Source: Nigerium massiliense
GTDB lineage: Bacteria; Actinomycetota; Actinomycetes; Propionibacteriales; Propionibacteriaceae
Reading direction: 5' to 3'
DNA: 64,000 bases
Assembly (NCBI RefSeq): GCF_000826085.1
Contig: NZ_CCYM01000003.1
Span: 1 to 64,000, forward strand
Under the pieces are notes generated by a model that worked only from the letters and a program-made list of their open reading frames with translations, searched no databases and was not told the origin of the DNA. The number at the start of each line of letters is the position of its first letter. Position 1 is the first letter of the stretch. The position numbers were made by a program, and so were the translations under genes. Below are positions 1 to 13,170 of the stretch, one piece after another.

Positions 1-73
1 GGTTGGGTTACAGGTTTCTTTGAGTGATTGATTAGTGATTGATGCCAGTTTTTCTGGTTTTTTGTCATGGTCT

Positions 74-82
74 TGCTCTTTG
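74..82 (+). promoter_or_regulatory. boxA-like rRNA antitermination element
   Basis: The leader in front of 16S rRNA contains TGCTCTTTG, close to the bacterial rRNA boxA consensus TGCTCTTTA that recruits NusB/NusE for antitermination. It lies about 6 nt before the mature 16S 5' end. The rRNA promoter itself is probably upstream of the window. This call rests on motif and position only. Confidence 0.5.
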
Positions 83-87
83 TTTTT

Positions 88-5075
<4,988 letters not shown>

Positions 5076-5108
5076 ACCAAAAACATGTCTTGACGCAGAT
5101 GATTGCTG

Positions 5109-5148
5109 CAAGATGTTTCGCGTCCGCTATACGATTCCCAGACAACAC
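5109..5148 (+). other. 3' arm of the pre-23S rRNA processing stem
   Basis: The reverse complement of this segment closely matches 1920-1960. The two form the long double-stranded stalk enclosing 23S in the primary transcript. It lies between the 23S and 5S genes. Confidence 0.8.
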
Positions 5149-5225
5149 ACCACCCCGGTCCGGGGTGGCCGGAGTGTCTGTGATGTTCCCCCCACCCGGC
5201 GGGTGGGGATTGATAAATGAATAGT

Positions 5226-5345
5226 CGTTTCGGTGATAATGGCGAAAGGGAAACGCCCGGCCCCATTCCGAACCCGGAAGCTAAGCCTTTCAGCGCCGAT
5301 GGTACTGCACACGCTGGTGTGTGGGAGAGTAGGTCATCGCCGGAC
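5226..5345 (+). rRNA. rrf: 5S ribosomal RNA
   Basis: The conserved 5S core is present (CCCATTCCGAACCCGGAAGCT at 5262 and GGGAGAGTAGGTCATCGCCG near 5323), with a total of about 120 nt. It follows 23S by about 150 nt, completing the operon. The exact terminal helix ends are uncertain by a few bases. Confidence 0.95.
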
Positions 5346-5356
5346 ACACAACAACA

Positions 5357-5384
5357 GTCCCCCGTAACAACCGTTACGGGGGAC
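5357..5384 (+). terminator. rrn operon terminator hairpin
   Basis: GTCCCCCGTAAC at 5357-5368 pairs perfectly with GTTACGGGGGAC at 5373-5384 around an AACC loop. This 12-bp stem lies 11 nt after 5S. The U-tract is weak, as is usual for actinobacterial terminators. Confidence 0.8.
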
Positions 5385-5533
5385 AGTTGCCTATAACGAG
5401 CCTTTCCCGCTGCGGGGCCGTCCCATGTCCATCGGGTGAGGCTGCGATGGAGGCCGAGGCGATCGCCGCCCTGTGCCTGTGGCCCCACCGTCGCCCTGCG
5501 AGGTTGGTCCGGCGGGTGTCGGACGGGCAAACT

Positions 5534-7732
5534 ATGGGGGTGGCAGATCAATACAGTGGGGATTCGAAGGACCGGCGCCGACAGGGTCGTCCGAGCGCGA
5601 GCCGGCCGTCCGGCGGCGCGGGCTACGGCCGAGGCGCCCGCAACGGTGGAAGCGGCGGGGAGCAGAGCCGGGGCTCGTGGAGCCGAGGGCGCGGCAAAGA
5701 CTCCCGAGGGTCGTGGCGCGGGGACGGCGGGGAGCGGTCCTCGTCGTCAAGCCGCCGCTCCTTCGATTCCGGATCCGCCGGTGAACGTTCTGCCCGAGGG
5801 GACCGGCCTCGCGGCGGGGACCGCGGACGGTCCTATTCCTCGCGTGACGAGCGTTTCTCCCGCGACGGGCGAGCAAGCCGGGACAACGGCGGTGGAGACA
5901 AGTTCGGTAGAGACGGCGGCCAGCAGCGCGGTGACCGCTATGAACGTTCTGCTGGGGACGATCGCCGCGGCGGGCGCTTCGATCGCGATCAGCGTCCGCG
6001 CCGTGAGGCTGGGTTCAACCGGAACGAGGGTCCGCGCCGCGACGGTGGGTTCAACCGGGACGACCGGCCGCGCCGCGACGGTGGGTTCAACCGGGACGAC
6101 CGCCAGCGCCGGGACAACCGCGGCGACCGTTTCGAGCGTGGCGACCGGCCGCGCCAGGATGATCGGTTCAATCGGGATGATCGTCCGCGCCGTGAGGGGG
6201 GGTTCAATCGAGATGACCGTCCGCGCCGCGAGGGGGGGTTCAATCGGGACGAGCGTCCGCGTCGCGAGGGCGGGTTTAACCGCGACGATCGTCCGCGCCG
6301 CGACAACCGCGGTGACCGTTTCGAGCGTGCCGACCGGCCGCGCCGGAACGACCGCTTCGACCGAGACGGGCGGCGAGGTGGGCGTTTGGATCGCGACGCG
6401 CGCCGGGACGGCGGTTTCGACCGTGACGACCGTCCCCGCCGGGACGACCGCGGCGATCGTCCGCGAGCCGCTCGCTCGGGGCAGGGCGAACGGCCGGGTC
6501 GCGATGAGCGGTTCAACCAAGGTGACCGTCGAGGCGGTCGCTTCGACCGCGAGGATCGTTCCCGCCGCGACAACCGACAAGACAGCCCGCGTCGAGACGA
6601 CGTCCACGACGATCACAGGGATGCCGAGCATCGGGAGCCGCCCCGTCCCGGCCTCGCCGCAAAGGAGAACGAGCCCGCGACCCCGCGCGACCTCGACCTG
6701 CGCGAACTGCCCCGCGCCGTCCGGGCGGAGCTTCGTTCGCTGACGAGCGAGCGGGCCGACGTGGTGGGCGCCCATCTGCTGATGGCGGGCAAGTTGCTCG
6801 ACACGGACCCGCAGCTCGCCTACGCGCACGCCGAGGCCGCGCGGCGGCGCGCGGCACGGTTGCCTGTGACCCGCGAGGCGACCGGCGAGGCGGCCTACGC
6901 CGCGGGCGAGTACGCAGTGGCGCTGAACGAGTTCCGCGCGCTGCGGAGGATGAGCGGGGGCGAGGAGTACCTGGCGGCCATGGCCGACTGCGAGCGCGCG
7001 CTGGGCCGTCCGGAGCGGGCGCTGGCACTCGTCCGCGAGGGCCTGGCCGCGGCGCCGGACTTCGCCCAGCGGGTCGAGCTGCGCCTGGTCGAGGCGGGCG
7101 CGCGCCTCGACATGGAACAGCCCGAAGAGGCGTTGCGCCTGCTCAAGAACGAGATCGAATCCAGCGGAGGCAAGGGCTCGCGGTTGGTCCGCGCCCGGTT
7201 GCGTTACGGCTATGCCGACCTGCTCGAGCGCACGGGGGACACCGAGAACGCCGAGCGGTGGTTCGCGGCGACCGACGCCCTTGACGCCGAGGGCGAGACC
7301 GATGCCGCCGACCGCCTGGCTGTCCTGCAGGGCATGGTGCTCGAACTCGACGAGGACGACCTGATGGGCGCGGACGGGGGAGACGCGGACGGGGTGTCTG
7401 GTGCCGACGCGGATGACGCGGACGGGGTGTCTGGTGCCGACGCGGGAGACGCGGACGGGGTGTCTGGTGCCGACGCGGATGACGCGGACGGGGTGTCTGA
7501 TGCCGACGCGGATGGCGCCGAGAGTGTGTCCGACGCCGACGCCGACGCGGACGCGGCGCGAGATATGGACGCGGCGGGTGAAACGCCCCCGGCGTCCGAA
7601 CCGGAACGGCCGGCGTCCGAGCCGGAACCGCCGTCGTCCGAACGGGACCGGCCCCAGGTCGCTAAGGTCGAGGACGAGCCCTCTGGCGACCACACGCCCG
7701 GCGGGGACGACAACGAGGAGGACCGGGCATGA
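5534..7732 (+). CDS. TPR-region protein with long Arg/Gly/Asp-rich repeats (Rv1691-like position)
   Basis: About 732 aa. Residues 1 to about 380 are low complexity and almost certainly disordered: RGG and SRG motifs, then 12-residue repeats of the type GGFNRDDRPRRD. Residues about 381-610 are an ordinary helical segment with paired-helix TPR-like repeats (ADCERALGRPERALALVREG). The tail is acidic, with 11-residue GDADGVSGADA repeats. Its place just before the HAD phosphatase and tlyA matches mycobacterial Rv1691, whose role I do not know. RGG/RDR tails often bind RNA, so a link to rRNA handling beside tlyA is possible but inferred. ATG at 5534 is chosen; GTG at 5540 is equally plausible. The stop overlaps the next start (ATGA). 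Confidence 0.85.
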   Translation: MGVADQYSGDSKDRRRQGRPSASRPSGGAGYGRGARNGGSGGEQSRGSWSRGRGKDSRGSWRGDGGERSSSSSRRSFDSGSAGERSARGDRPRGGDRGRSYSSRDERFSRDGRASRDNGGGDKFGRDGGQQRGDRYERSAGDDRRGGRFDRDQRPRREAGFNRNEGPRRDGGFNRDDRPRRDGGFNRDDRQRRDNRGDRFERGDRPRQDDRFNRDDRPRREGGFNRDDRPRREGGFNRDERPRREGGFNRDDRPRRDNRGDRFERADRPRRNDRFDRDGRRGGRLDRDARRDGGFDRDDRPRRDDRGDRPRAARSGQGERPGRDERFNQGDRRGGRFDREDRSRRDNRQDSPRRDDVHDDHRDAEHREPPRPGLAAKENEPATPRDLDLRELPRAVRAELRSLTSERADVVGAHLLMAGKLLDTDPQLAYAHAEAARRRAARLPVTREATGEAAYAAGEYAVALNEFRALRRMSGGEEYLAAMADCERALGRPERALALVREGLAAAPDFAQRVELRLVEAGARLDMEQPEEALRLLKNEIESSGGKGSRLVRARLRYGYADLLERTGDTENAERWFAATDALDAEGETDAADRLAVLQGMVLELDEDDLMGADGGDADGVSGADADDADGVSGADAGDADGVSGADADDADGVSDADADGAESVSDADADADAARDMDAAGETPPASEPERPASEPEPPSSERDRPQVAKVEDEPSGDHTPGGDDNEEDRA
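7379..7543 (+). repeat. 33-bp in-frame tandem repeat, five units
   Basis: Five 33-bp units start at 7379, 7412, 7445, 7478 and 7511. The first three are almost identical in DNA, the fourth differs slightly and the fifth is degenerate. Each encodes the acidic 11-mer GDADGVSGADA or a variant. Identity at the DNA level points to recent slippage or unequal crossing-over. Confidence 0.9.
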
Positions 7733-8727
7733 CACGACCCGTTATCGAGGGCCACGACGTCGCCTTCTTCGACCTGGACGGCGTGATCTACCTCGGCCCG
7801 GCGGCCGTCGAGGGCGCGCCGGAGGGCGTGGCGACTCTCCGCGAGCGGGGCGTCCGGACGATCTTCGTGACGAACAACGCGGCGCGCCCGGCGCAGACGG
7901 TGGTCGACCAACTCACCCGGCTCGGGTTCCCGAGCACGCTCGACGACGTCATCACCAGCGCCCAAGCCGCCGCCGGCTACCTGCGGCGCGAACTGGAGCC
8001 CGGGGCGAAGATCCTGGTCGCGGGAACCCAGAACCTGGTCGACGAAATCACCGGCGCGGGCTTCACCGCCGTCACCGGCGCCAAGGACGATCCGGTCGCT
8101 GTCATCCAGGGGTACGACCCCGAAATGACCTGGCCGCGGCTCGACGAGGCCGGCTACGCCGTCCAGGGGGGCGCGCGCTGGTTCGCCACGAACACCGATT
8201 CCACGCGACCCACCGACCGCGGGCTCGTTCCCGGCGCCGGCGCGGCGGTGGACGCGGTCGGCGCGACCGTGAAGGTCCGCCCGACGATCATCGGCAAGCC
8301 GTACGCGCCTCTCATGGAGGAGGCCGTCCGGCGCACCGGGGCGACGAATCCGATCTTCGTCGGCGACCGCCTCGACACCGACATCGCCGGCGCCGTCGGG
8401 GTGGGGATGGAGTCGTTCCTCGTCTTCACCGGGGCCCACGGCAAGCAGGACCTGGTCGAGGCCGTCGAGGCGCAGCGTCCGACGAGCATCGGGCTCGACG
8501 TCCGCTCCCTCCTGGAGCCGCGCCGCGAGGCACGTGTCGAGGGTCGGCGAGCGACGTGTCGCGAGGTCGTCGTCGAGGCCGACGACCGGGGCGTCGCGTC
8601 CGTGCAGGGCGACCTCGGCGGTCCCGAAGAGCAGCTGGACGCGGTGTGGGCGCTCGCGCAGCTCACGTGGGCCGGCATCGTCACCGACCCGGCGCCCGTC
8701 CTGGAGAAGCTGGATCGCATCCGATGA
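7729..8727 (+). CDS. HAD-IIA family sugar/glycerol-phosphate phosphatase
   Basis: 332 aa, the usual length for class IIA HAD hydrolases (NagD/PGP type). Motif I is FFDLDGVIYLG near residues 13-23 with the nucleophile and acid/base Asp pair; motif II is VTNNAARP; motif III is IIGKPYAP; motif IV is GDRLDTDIAGA. The mycobacterial gene in this position (Rv1692) is a glycerol-3-phosphate phosphatase, so a similar role in recycling glycerol phosphate is a reasonable inference. Its C-terminal ~80 residues, after the HAD core, are less conserved. It overlaps the genes on both sides by 4 nt, so translation is probably coupled. Confidence 0.88.
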   Translation: MTRPVIEGHDVAFFDLDGVIYLGPAAVEGAPEGVATLRERGVRTIFVTNNAARPAQTVVDQLTRLGFPSTLDDVITSAQAAAGYLRRELEPGAKILVAGTQNLVDEITGAGFTAVTGAKDDPVAVIQGYDPEMTWPRLDEAGYAVQGGARWFATNTDSTRPTDRGLVPGAGAAVDAVGATVKVRPTIIGKPYAPLMEEAVRRTGATNPIFVGDRLDTDIAGAVGVGMESFLVFTGAHGKQDLVEAVEAQRPTSIGLDVRSLLEPRREARVEGRRATCREVVVEADDRGVASVQGDLGGPEEQLDAVWALAQLTWAGIVTDPAPVLEKLDRIR

Positions 8728-8888
8728 GCGACGAGCGTCCGGTCACAGGGCACGAGCGCATCGACGCGGCGCTGGCGTCCGTCGATCTCACCGGCGACGC
8801 CGACACGCACCACGAGCAGCTCGCCCGGGCGTTGGAGACCGTCCAGCAGGTGCTGACTGAGGCGCAGCAGCCCCAGCCCCGCCGCTGA
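8724..8888 (+). CDS. 54-aa conserved small protein (Rv1693 position)
   Basis: A 54-residue, mostly helical, acidic protein with no cysteines or membrane segment. ATG at 8724 overlaps the HAD gene's stop (ATGA), and its own stop is one base before the tlyA GTG. A very small gene sits in the same place in mycobacteria (Rv1693). The tight coupling on both sides argues it is translated. Its function is unknown. Confidence 0.7.
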   Translation: MSDERPVTGHERIDAALASVDLTGDADTHHEQLARALETVQQVLTEAQQPQPRR

Positions 8889-8889
8889 G

Positions 8890-9645
8890 GTGGACGACCG
8901 GCAGCGGGTGGACGTCGCCCTCGTCCAGCGCGGGCTCGCGCGCTCGCGTGGCCAGGCGCGCGACCTGATCCGCTCCGGCGAGGTGCTGGTGAACGGCCGA
9001 GCGGTCCTGCGGCCGTCCACGCCGGTGGGCCCCGACGACGAGCTGGGCGCGCCGACCGACCGGTACGTCTCCCGCGCCGCGCACAAGCTGCTGGGCGCAC
9101 TGGACGAGGCCGGTCTCGCGGTCTCGGGCCGCGCGCTGGATGCCGGTGCGTCCACGGGCGGCTTCACACAGGTGCTGCTGGAGCGCGGTTGCGACCACGT
9201 CTACGCCGTCGATGTGGGCACCGGCCAGCTGGTGGACGAACTGCGCCGCGACCCGCGCGTCACCGCCCGCGAGCATCTGAACCTGCGCGATCTCACCCTC
9301 GCCGACGTGGACGGCGAGCCCGTCGATGTCCTCGTCGCGGACGTCTCGTTCATCTCCCTGCGCCTTCTCGTCGAGCCGATGCTCGCCGTGCTGCGCCCCG
9401 ACGGGGTGGCGCTCCTCATGGTGAAGCCGCAGTTCGAGGTCGGACGCGCCGGGCTGGACTCCCGCGGGGTGGTCGTGAACGACGCGGCCCGGGAGGACGC
9501 GGTGGACCTCGTCGTTGCGGACGCCGAGCGGCTGGGCTGGGCGTGCGTGTGGCGCGGGCGCAGCCCCTTGCCGGGCGGCGAGGGCAACGTGGAGTTCTTC
9601 GTGGAATTGCGGCACGGGTCCGCCCGATCGGCGGATTTGTCGTAG
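8890..9645 (+). CDS. tlyA: TlyA family rRNA (cytidine-2'-O)-methyltransferase
   Basis: 251 aa. An N-terminal S4 RNA-binding domain (residues ~3-60, RVDVALVQRGLARSRGQARD) is followed by an FtsJ/RrmJ-type methyltransferase fold with the SAM motif LDAGASTGGFTQVLL and the K-D-K-E elements (RAAHKLLGAL, VADVSFISL, MVKPQFEVG, GNVEFFVEL). Family members methylate ribose in 16S and 23S rRNA and set capreomycin sensitivity in mycobacteria. The start is the GTG at 8890, one base after the preceding stop. Synteny with nadK and recN is the classic actinobacterial arrangement. Confidence 0.93.
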   Translation: MDDRQRVDVALVQRGLARSRGQARDLIRSGEVLVNGRAVLRPSTPVGPDDELGAPTDRYVSRAAHKLLGALDEAGLAVSGRALDAGASTGGFTQVLLERGCDHVYAVDVGTGQLVDELRRDPRVTAREHLNLRDLTLADVDGEPVDVLVADVSFISLRLLVEPMLAVLRPDGVALLMVKPQFEVGRAGLDSRGVVVNDAAREDAVDLVVADAERLGWACVWRGRSPLPGGEGNVEFFVELRHGSARSADLS

Positions 9646-9653
9646 CCGACGGT

Positions 9654-9659
9654 TAGGGT
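9654..9659 (+). promoter_or_regulatory. -10 element for a leaderless nadK mRNA
   Basis: TAGGGT (TAnnnT class) lies 7 nt before the GTG at 9667, the distance at which transcription would begin on the start codon itself. No Shine-Dalgarno sequence precedes either candidate start. Confidence 0.5.
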
Positions 9660-9666
9660 GAAGCCC

Positions 9667-10620
9667 GTGACCCAACGGAACATCGCCATCTCGGTGCACA
9701 CCAAGCGGCAGCAGGCCGTCCAGGCAGCCGTCGACTTCATCTCCGCGGTTTCCGGGTTCGGCGTGGAGTGCTGGCTGCGGACGGAGACCTACGAGGCGAT
9801 CAGCGCGGACCTCGGCGATGACGTGACGATCCACGAGTTGCGGCTCGAAGATGACCGGGTCGACCTCGAGCTCGTCGTCGTCTTCGGTGGCGACGGCACC
9901 ATTCTGCGTGCGGCGGAGTGGGCGGTGCCGGCGGGGGTGCCGATCCTCGGCGTCAACCTGGGCCACGTCGGGTTCCTGGCCGAGCTCGAGCCGAGCCAGT
10001 TCGACAGCCTGATCCGCAGCGTCGTCGAGAAGCGCTACACGGTCGAGGAGCGGCTCTGCCTCGACGTCCGGCACTTCGCCGAACGGGACGGGGAGCCGAT
10101 CTGGCAATCGTTCGCGATCAACGAGGTGTCGCTGGAAAAGGCCGCCCGTGAGCGCATGATCGAGGTGCTCGTCGAGATCGACAACCGGCCGCTGCAGCGC
10201 TGGGGCACCGACGGCGTCCTCGTCTCGACGCCGACCGGGTCCACCGCGTACGCGTTCTCCGCCCAGGGGCCGGTGCTCTGGCCCGACCTGGAGGCGCTGC
10301 TCGTGGTCCCGCTGCTGGCGCACGCGCTGTTCGCCCGGCCGCTGGTGCTCAGCCCGCACTCGGAGATCGCCATCACCATGCTGCCGTCGCAGGGTCCGGG
10401 CGGCGTCCTGTGGTGCGACGGGCGGCGCTCGACGGACGCGAAGGCGAGCACCGTCGTCCGCATCCGACGCAGCGACCTGCGGCTCAAGTTGGCCCGGCTC
10501 GACAGCGCGCCGTTCGTCGAACGCCTCGTGCGCAAATTCGAGCTTCCCGTGGCCGGCTGGCGCGGATCGGACGAACGCAGCCCCGGCGTCGAGATGGGGC
10601 ACCAGTCCCGGGACGCGTAG
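9667..10620 (+). CDS. nadK: NAD kinase
   Basis: 317 aa from GTG 9667. It phosphorylates NAD+ to NADP+. The signature GGDGTILRAAEW is at about residue 74, followed by the glycine-rich VNLGHVGFLAEL, the INEVSLEK segment and the second binding loop GVLVSTPTGSTAYAFSAQG. An upstream in-frame GTG at 9658 would add three residues; 9667 is preferred because a TAGGGT -10 element sits 7 nt before it. The stop is two bases before recN. Confidence 0.94.
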   Translation: MTQRNIAISVHTKRQQAVQAAVDFISAVSGFGVECWLRTETYEAISADLGDDVTIHELRLEDDRVDLELVVVFGGDGTILRAAEWAVPAGVPILGVNLGHVGFLAELEPSQFDSLIRSVVEKRYTVEERLCLDVRHFAERDGEPIWQSFAINEVSLEKAARERMIEVLVEIDNRPLQRWGTDGVLVSTPTGSTAYAFSAQGPVLWPDLEALLVVPLLAHALFARPLVLSPHSEIAITMLPSQGPGGVLWCDGRRSTDAKASTVVRIRRSDLRLKLARLDSAPFVERLVRKFELPVAGWRGSDERSPGVEMGHQSRDA

Positions 10621-10622
10621 CC

Positions 10623-12308
10623 ATGCTCTCCCACCTGCACATCACCAACCTGGGCGTGATCGACGACGCCATCCTCGAGCTCGGGCCCGGCTTCACCGCC
10701 GTGACCGGTGAGACCGGCGCGGGCAAGACCATGATCGTCACCGGCCTCGGGCTGTTGCTCGGCGGCAAGGCCGGCTCGCGCCTGATCCGGCACGGCGCCG
10801 AGCGGGCCGTCGTCGAGGGACGTCTCGAGGGGGACGCCGCCCTGGCTGCCCGCCTGGACGAACTCGGCGGCGCCGACGACGACGGCGAGGTCATCCTCAC
10901 CCGCGTGCTCACCCCCAGCCGGTCGCGGGCGCAGGCCGGAGGCGTCCAGGTGCCGGTCGCATCGCTCAGCGAGTTGGTGGGGGAGCGGGTCACGATCCAC
11001 GGTCAGTCCGAGCAGTTGCGCCTCGGCACGTCCGAGCGGCAGCGCGAGGTGCTGGACGCCTTCGCCGGACCCGACTTCGCCGCGTTGGCCGACGGGTTCC
11101 GCACCGACTTCGCCCAGTTGCGGGCCTGGACGGCCGAGCGTGCCGCCCTCGTCGGCGAGGCGCAGGCCCGGGCGCGCGAGCTGGCGATGCTCGAATTCGG
11201 GCTCACCGAGATCGAGAAGGTCGACCCGCAACCCGGGGAGGACGAGGCGTTGCGGGTGGAGGCCCGCCGGCTGCAGGCCGTCGACGACCTGCGCGCCGCC
11301 GCCCGGGACGCCCTGGTCGCGCTTGCCGGTGACGACGAGTCCTTCGACGACCAGCCGCACGTGCTCGGCCTGCTCGGGGCGGCGCGCAAGGCGCTGTCGA
11401 CCACCGCCGACAGCGACGAGCAAGTGCCGTCGTTGCTTACGCGGCTCGAGGAGGCCGGCTACGTGCTCAACGACGTCGCCGGGGAGTTGGCCAGCTACCT
11501 GGCCGGGCTGGACGCCGACCCGCTCCGCCTCGAATGGATCGCCGGGCGGCAGGCCGAGTTGCAGGGCCTGACCCGCAAGTACGGCGACACGGTCGACGAC
11601 GTGCTGGCCTGGGCGCAGCGGTCCGCCGGCGACGTCACGCGGCTCGGCGGCAGCGACGACCGGGTGCAGGAGCTCGACGGCCTCATCGAGACGATGGACG
11701 CCTCCCTGCGCGAGCGCGCGGGCACCATGACCCGGCTGCGCACGAAGGCCGCGTCCGAGCTGTCATCCCGTGTGGAGCGCGAGCTCGCAGCGCTGGCGCT
11801 GCCGCGGGCGCGGCTCAGCTTCGAGCTGACGCCGCTGCCCGACCTGACCGCCCACGGAGCCGACCAGGTCTCGCTGCTGTTCAGCGCGAACCCGGGTTCG
11901 GAGCCTGCGCCGCTCGCCCAGGTGGCTTCGGGCGGCGAGCTGTCGCGTGTTCGGCTGGGTCTCGAGGTGGTGCTCGCGGCCGGCAGCGACGGGCACACCT
12001 TCATCTTCGACGAGGTCGACGCCGGCGTCGGCGGCTCGGTGGCGCTGGAGATCGGGCGTCGGCTGGCGGCGCTCGCCGAGCACGCCCAGGTCATCGTCGT
12101 CACCCATCTCGCCCAGGTGGCCGCGTTCGCCGACCGGCAGTTCGTGGTGGCGAAGTCCGGCGACGGGCAGGTGACGACCTCCGGCATCAGCGAGGTCGTC
12201 GACGAGGCGCGCGTCGACGAGCTGGCCCGCATGATGGCCGGCCTGGACGGCTCGGCCGCCTCGCGCGCCCACGCGCAGGAGTTGCTGAGGACGGCGTCTC
12301 GGCGCTGA
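10623..12308 (+). CDS. recN: DNA repair ATPase RecN
   Basis: 561 aa, the normal RecN size. It is an SMC-like ATPase acting in double-strand break repair. Walker A GETGAGKT is at residues 29-36, the ABC signature SGGELSRVRLGLEV is near 437-450 and Walker B FIFDEVDAGVGG is near 460, with a coiled-coil region between. ATG 10623 follows the nadK stop by two bases; the frame is open further upstream but without family similarity. Confidence 0.95.
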   Translation: MLSHLHITNLGVIDDAILELGPGFTAVTGETGAGKTMIVTGLGLLLGGKAGSRLIRHGAERAVVEGRLEGDAALAARLDELGGADDDGEVILTRVLTPSRSRAQAGGVQVPVASLSELVGERVTIHGQSEQLRLGTSERQREVLDAFAGPDFAALADGFRTDFAQLRAWTAERAALVGEAQARARELAMLEFGLTEIEKVDPQPGEDEALRVEARRLQAVDDLRAAARDALVALAGDDESFDDQPHVLGLLGAARKALSTTADSDEQVPSLLTRLEEAGYVLNDVAGELASYLAGLDADPLRLEWIAGRQAELQGLTRKYGDTVDDVLAWAQRSAGDVTRLGGSDDRVQELDGLIETMDASLRERAGTMTRLRTKAASELSSRVERELAALALPRARLSFELTPLPDLTAHGADQVSLLFSANPGSEPAPLAQVASGGELSRVRLGLEVVLAAGSDGHTFIFDEVDAGVGGSVALEIGRRLAALAEHAQVIVVTHLAQVAAFADRQFVVAKSGDGQVTTSGISEVVDEARVDELARMMAGLDGSAASRAHAQELLRTASRR

Positions 12309-12494
12309 CGGCCGGACATCGACGCTGTCAGCTGCCGTCGCAGTCGCTTGCCGGCAGGCGGATTCGCCGCGCGCGTCCCCACCCCTTCACCCATGTGGCG
12401 CCGGCGCCGTCTGTGGGGCACAATGAAGCGGCAAGGCGCGTTTCGTCCGGTGAGTGTGCAGGGGAAGGCATCACTCGAACCGGGAGGAAACGCC
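12309..12494. other. recN/DUF3145 intergenic region
   Basis: 186 bp without a convincing gene. CACAAT at 12419-12424 is a possible -10 element, and GGAGG at 12483-12487 is the ribosome binding site of the next gene. No strong hairpin was seen. Confidence 0.4.
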
Positions 12495-12986
12495 ATGACA
12501 ACGACACGCGGGATCGTCCAGATCCACTCCGCGCCGTCCGCACTGCGCCCACACGTCGAGTGGGCGGTGGGCGGCGCCCTTGGCGCGCCCGTGGAACTCC
12601 AGTGGGACGCCCAGCCCGTCGAGCCCGGCAGCTACCGCTGCGAGTACGCCTGGACCGGCCCGGCGGGCTCCGCCGCGCGCATCACGAGCGCGATGATGCG
12701 GTGGGCCCGGCTGCGCTTCGAGGTCACCGAGGACGCCTCGGCGGCCGCGGAGGCGTGCCGCTACTCCTATACGCCGAACCTCGGGGTCTTCCACGCCGCC
12801 ACCAGCCCCAGCGGCGACATCGTCGTCGACGAGAACCGCCTGCGCGCGGCGCTGCTGAACCCGGACGGCCCGCAGCTGCGCACGTCCCTCGAGGCGCTGC
12901 TCGGCTCCGCCTGGGACGCCGAACTCGAGCCCTTCCGCCTCGCCGGCGACGGTGCCCCGGTGCGCTGGCTGCACCGCGTGGGCTGA
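12495..12986 (+). CDS. DUF3145 family protein
   Basis: 163 aa, almost exactly the family length. The pattern TRGIVQIHSAPSALRPHVEWAV at the N-terminus, the central CEYAWTGPAGSAARI and the C-terminal LEPFRLAGDG..VRWLHRVG identify this Actinobacteria-restricted family of unknown function. ATG 12495 has GGAGG 7 nt upstream. It is monocistronic and points toward the oppositely directed fab operon. No membrane segment or signal peptide is visible. Confidence 0.85.
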   Translation: MTTTRGIVQIHSAPSALRPHVEWAVGGALGAPVELQWDAQPVEPGSYRCEYAWTGPAGSAARITSAMMRWARLRFEVTEDASAAAEACRYSYTPNLGVFHAATSPSGDIVVDENRLRAALLNPDGPQLRTSLEALLGSAWDAELEPFRLAGDGAPVRWLHRVG

Positions 12987-13118
12987 GGGCCGCGCCGGCC
13001 TCGCGACACCGGCGCGGAACCCTCGCGCGTCGGAAGATTCTCCCGGACTTCCGCATCGCCCGCGCGACCTGACCCGCCAGCGAAGGTCCGGCCTCGCCGG
13101 TACTCGACGCAGATAGAA

Positions 13119-13152
13119 CAGGACCCGGCACCGTGCTCGGTGCCGGGTCCTG
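13119..13152 (-). terminator. terminator of the fab operon
   Basis: A perfect 14-bp inverted repeat (13119-13132 with 13139-13152, loop GTGCTC). On the minus strand it is followed by TGTTCTATCT, a partial U-tract, so it mainly terminates the accD end of the operon. It may also stop transcripts from the DUF3145 gene. Confidence 0.8.
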
Positions 13153-13170
13153 CCCGTCAGGAACGCGTGC

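Noticed and set aside
5747..7735. A 662-codon antisense frame and a 435-codon alternative frame over the repeat-rich gene
   Set aside because: Mirror images of the R/G/D repeats. The frame at 5534-7732 alone has a normal TPR-like domain and couples to the next gene.
7401..8888. Arg-rich 495-codon frame over the HAD gene
   Set aside because: Only its last 54 codons (8724-8888) have a coupled start; the rest is a shadow of the HAD gene.
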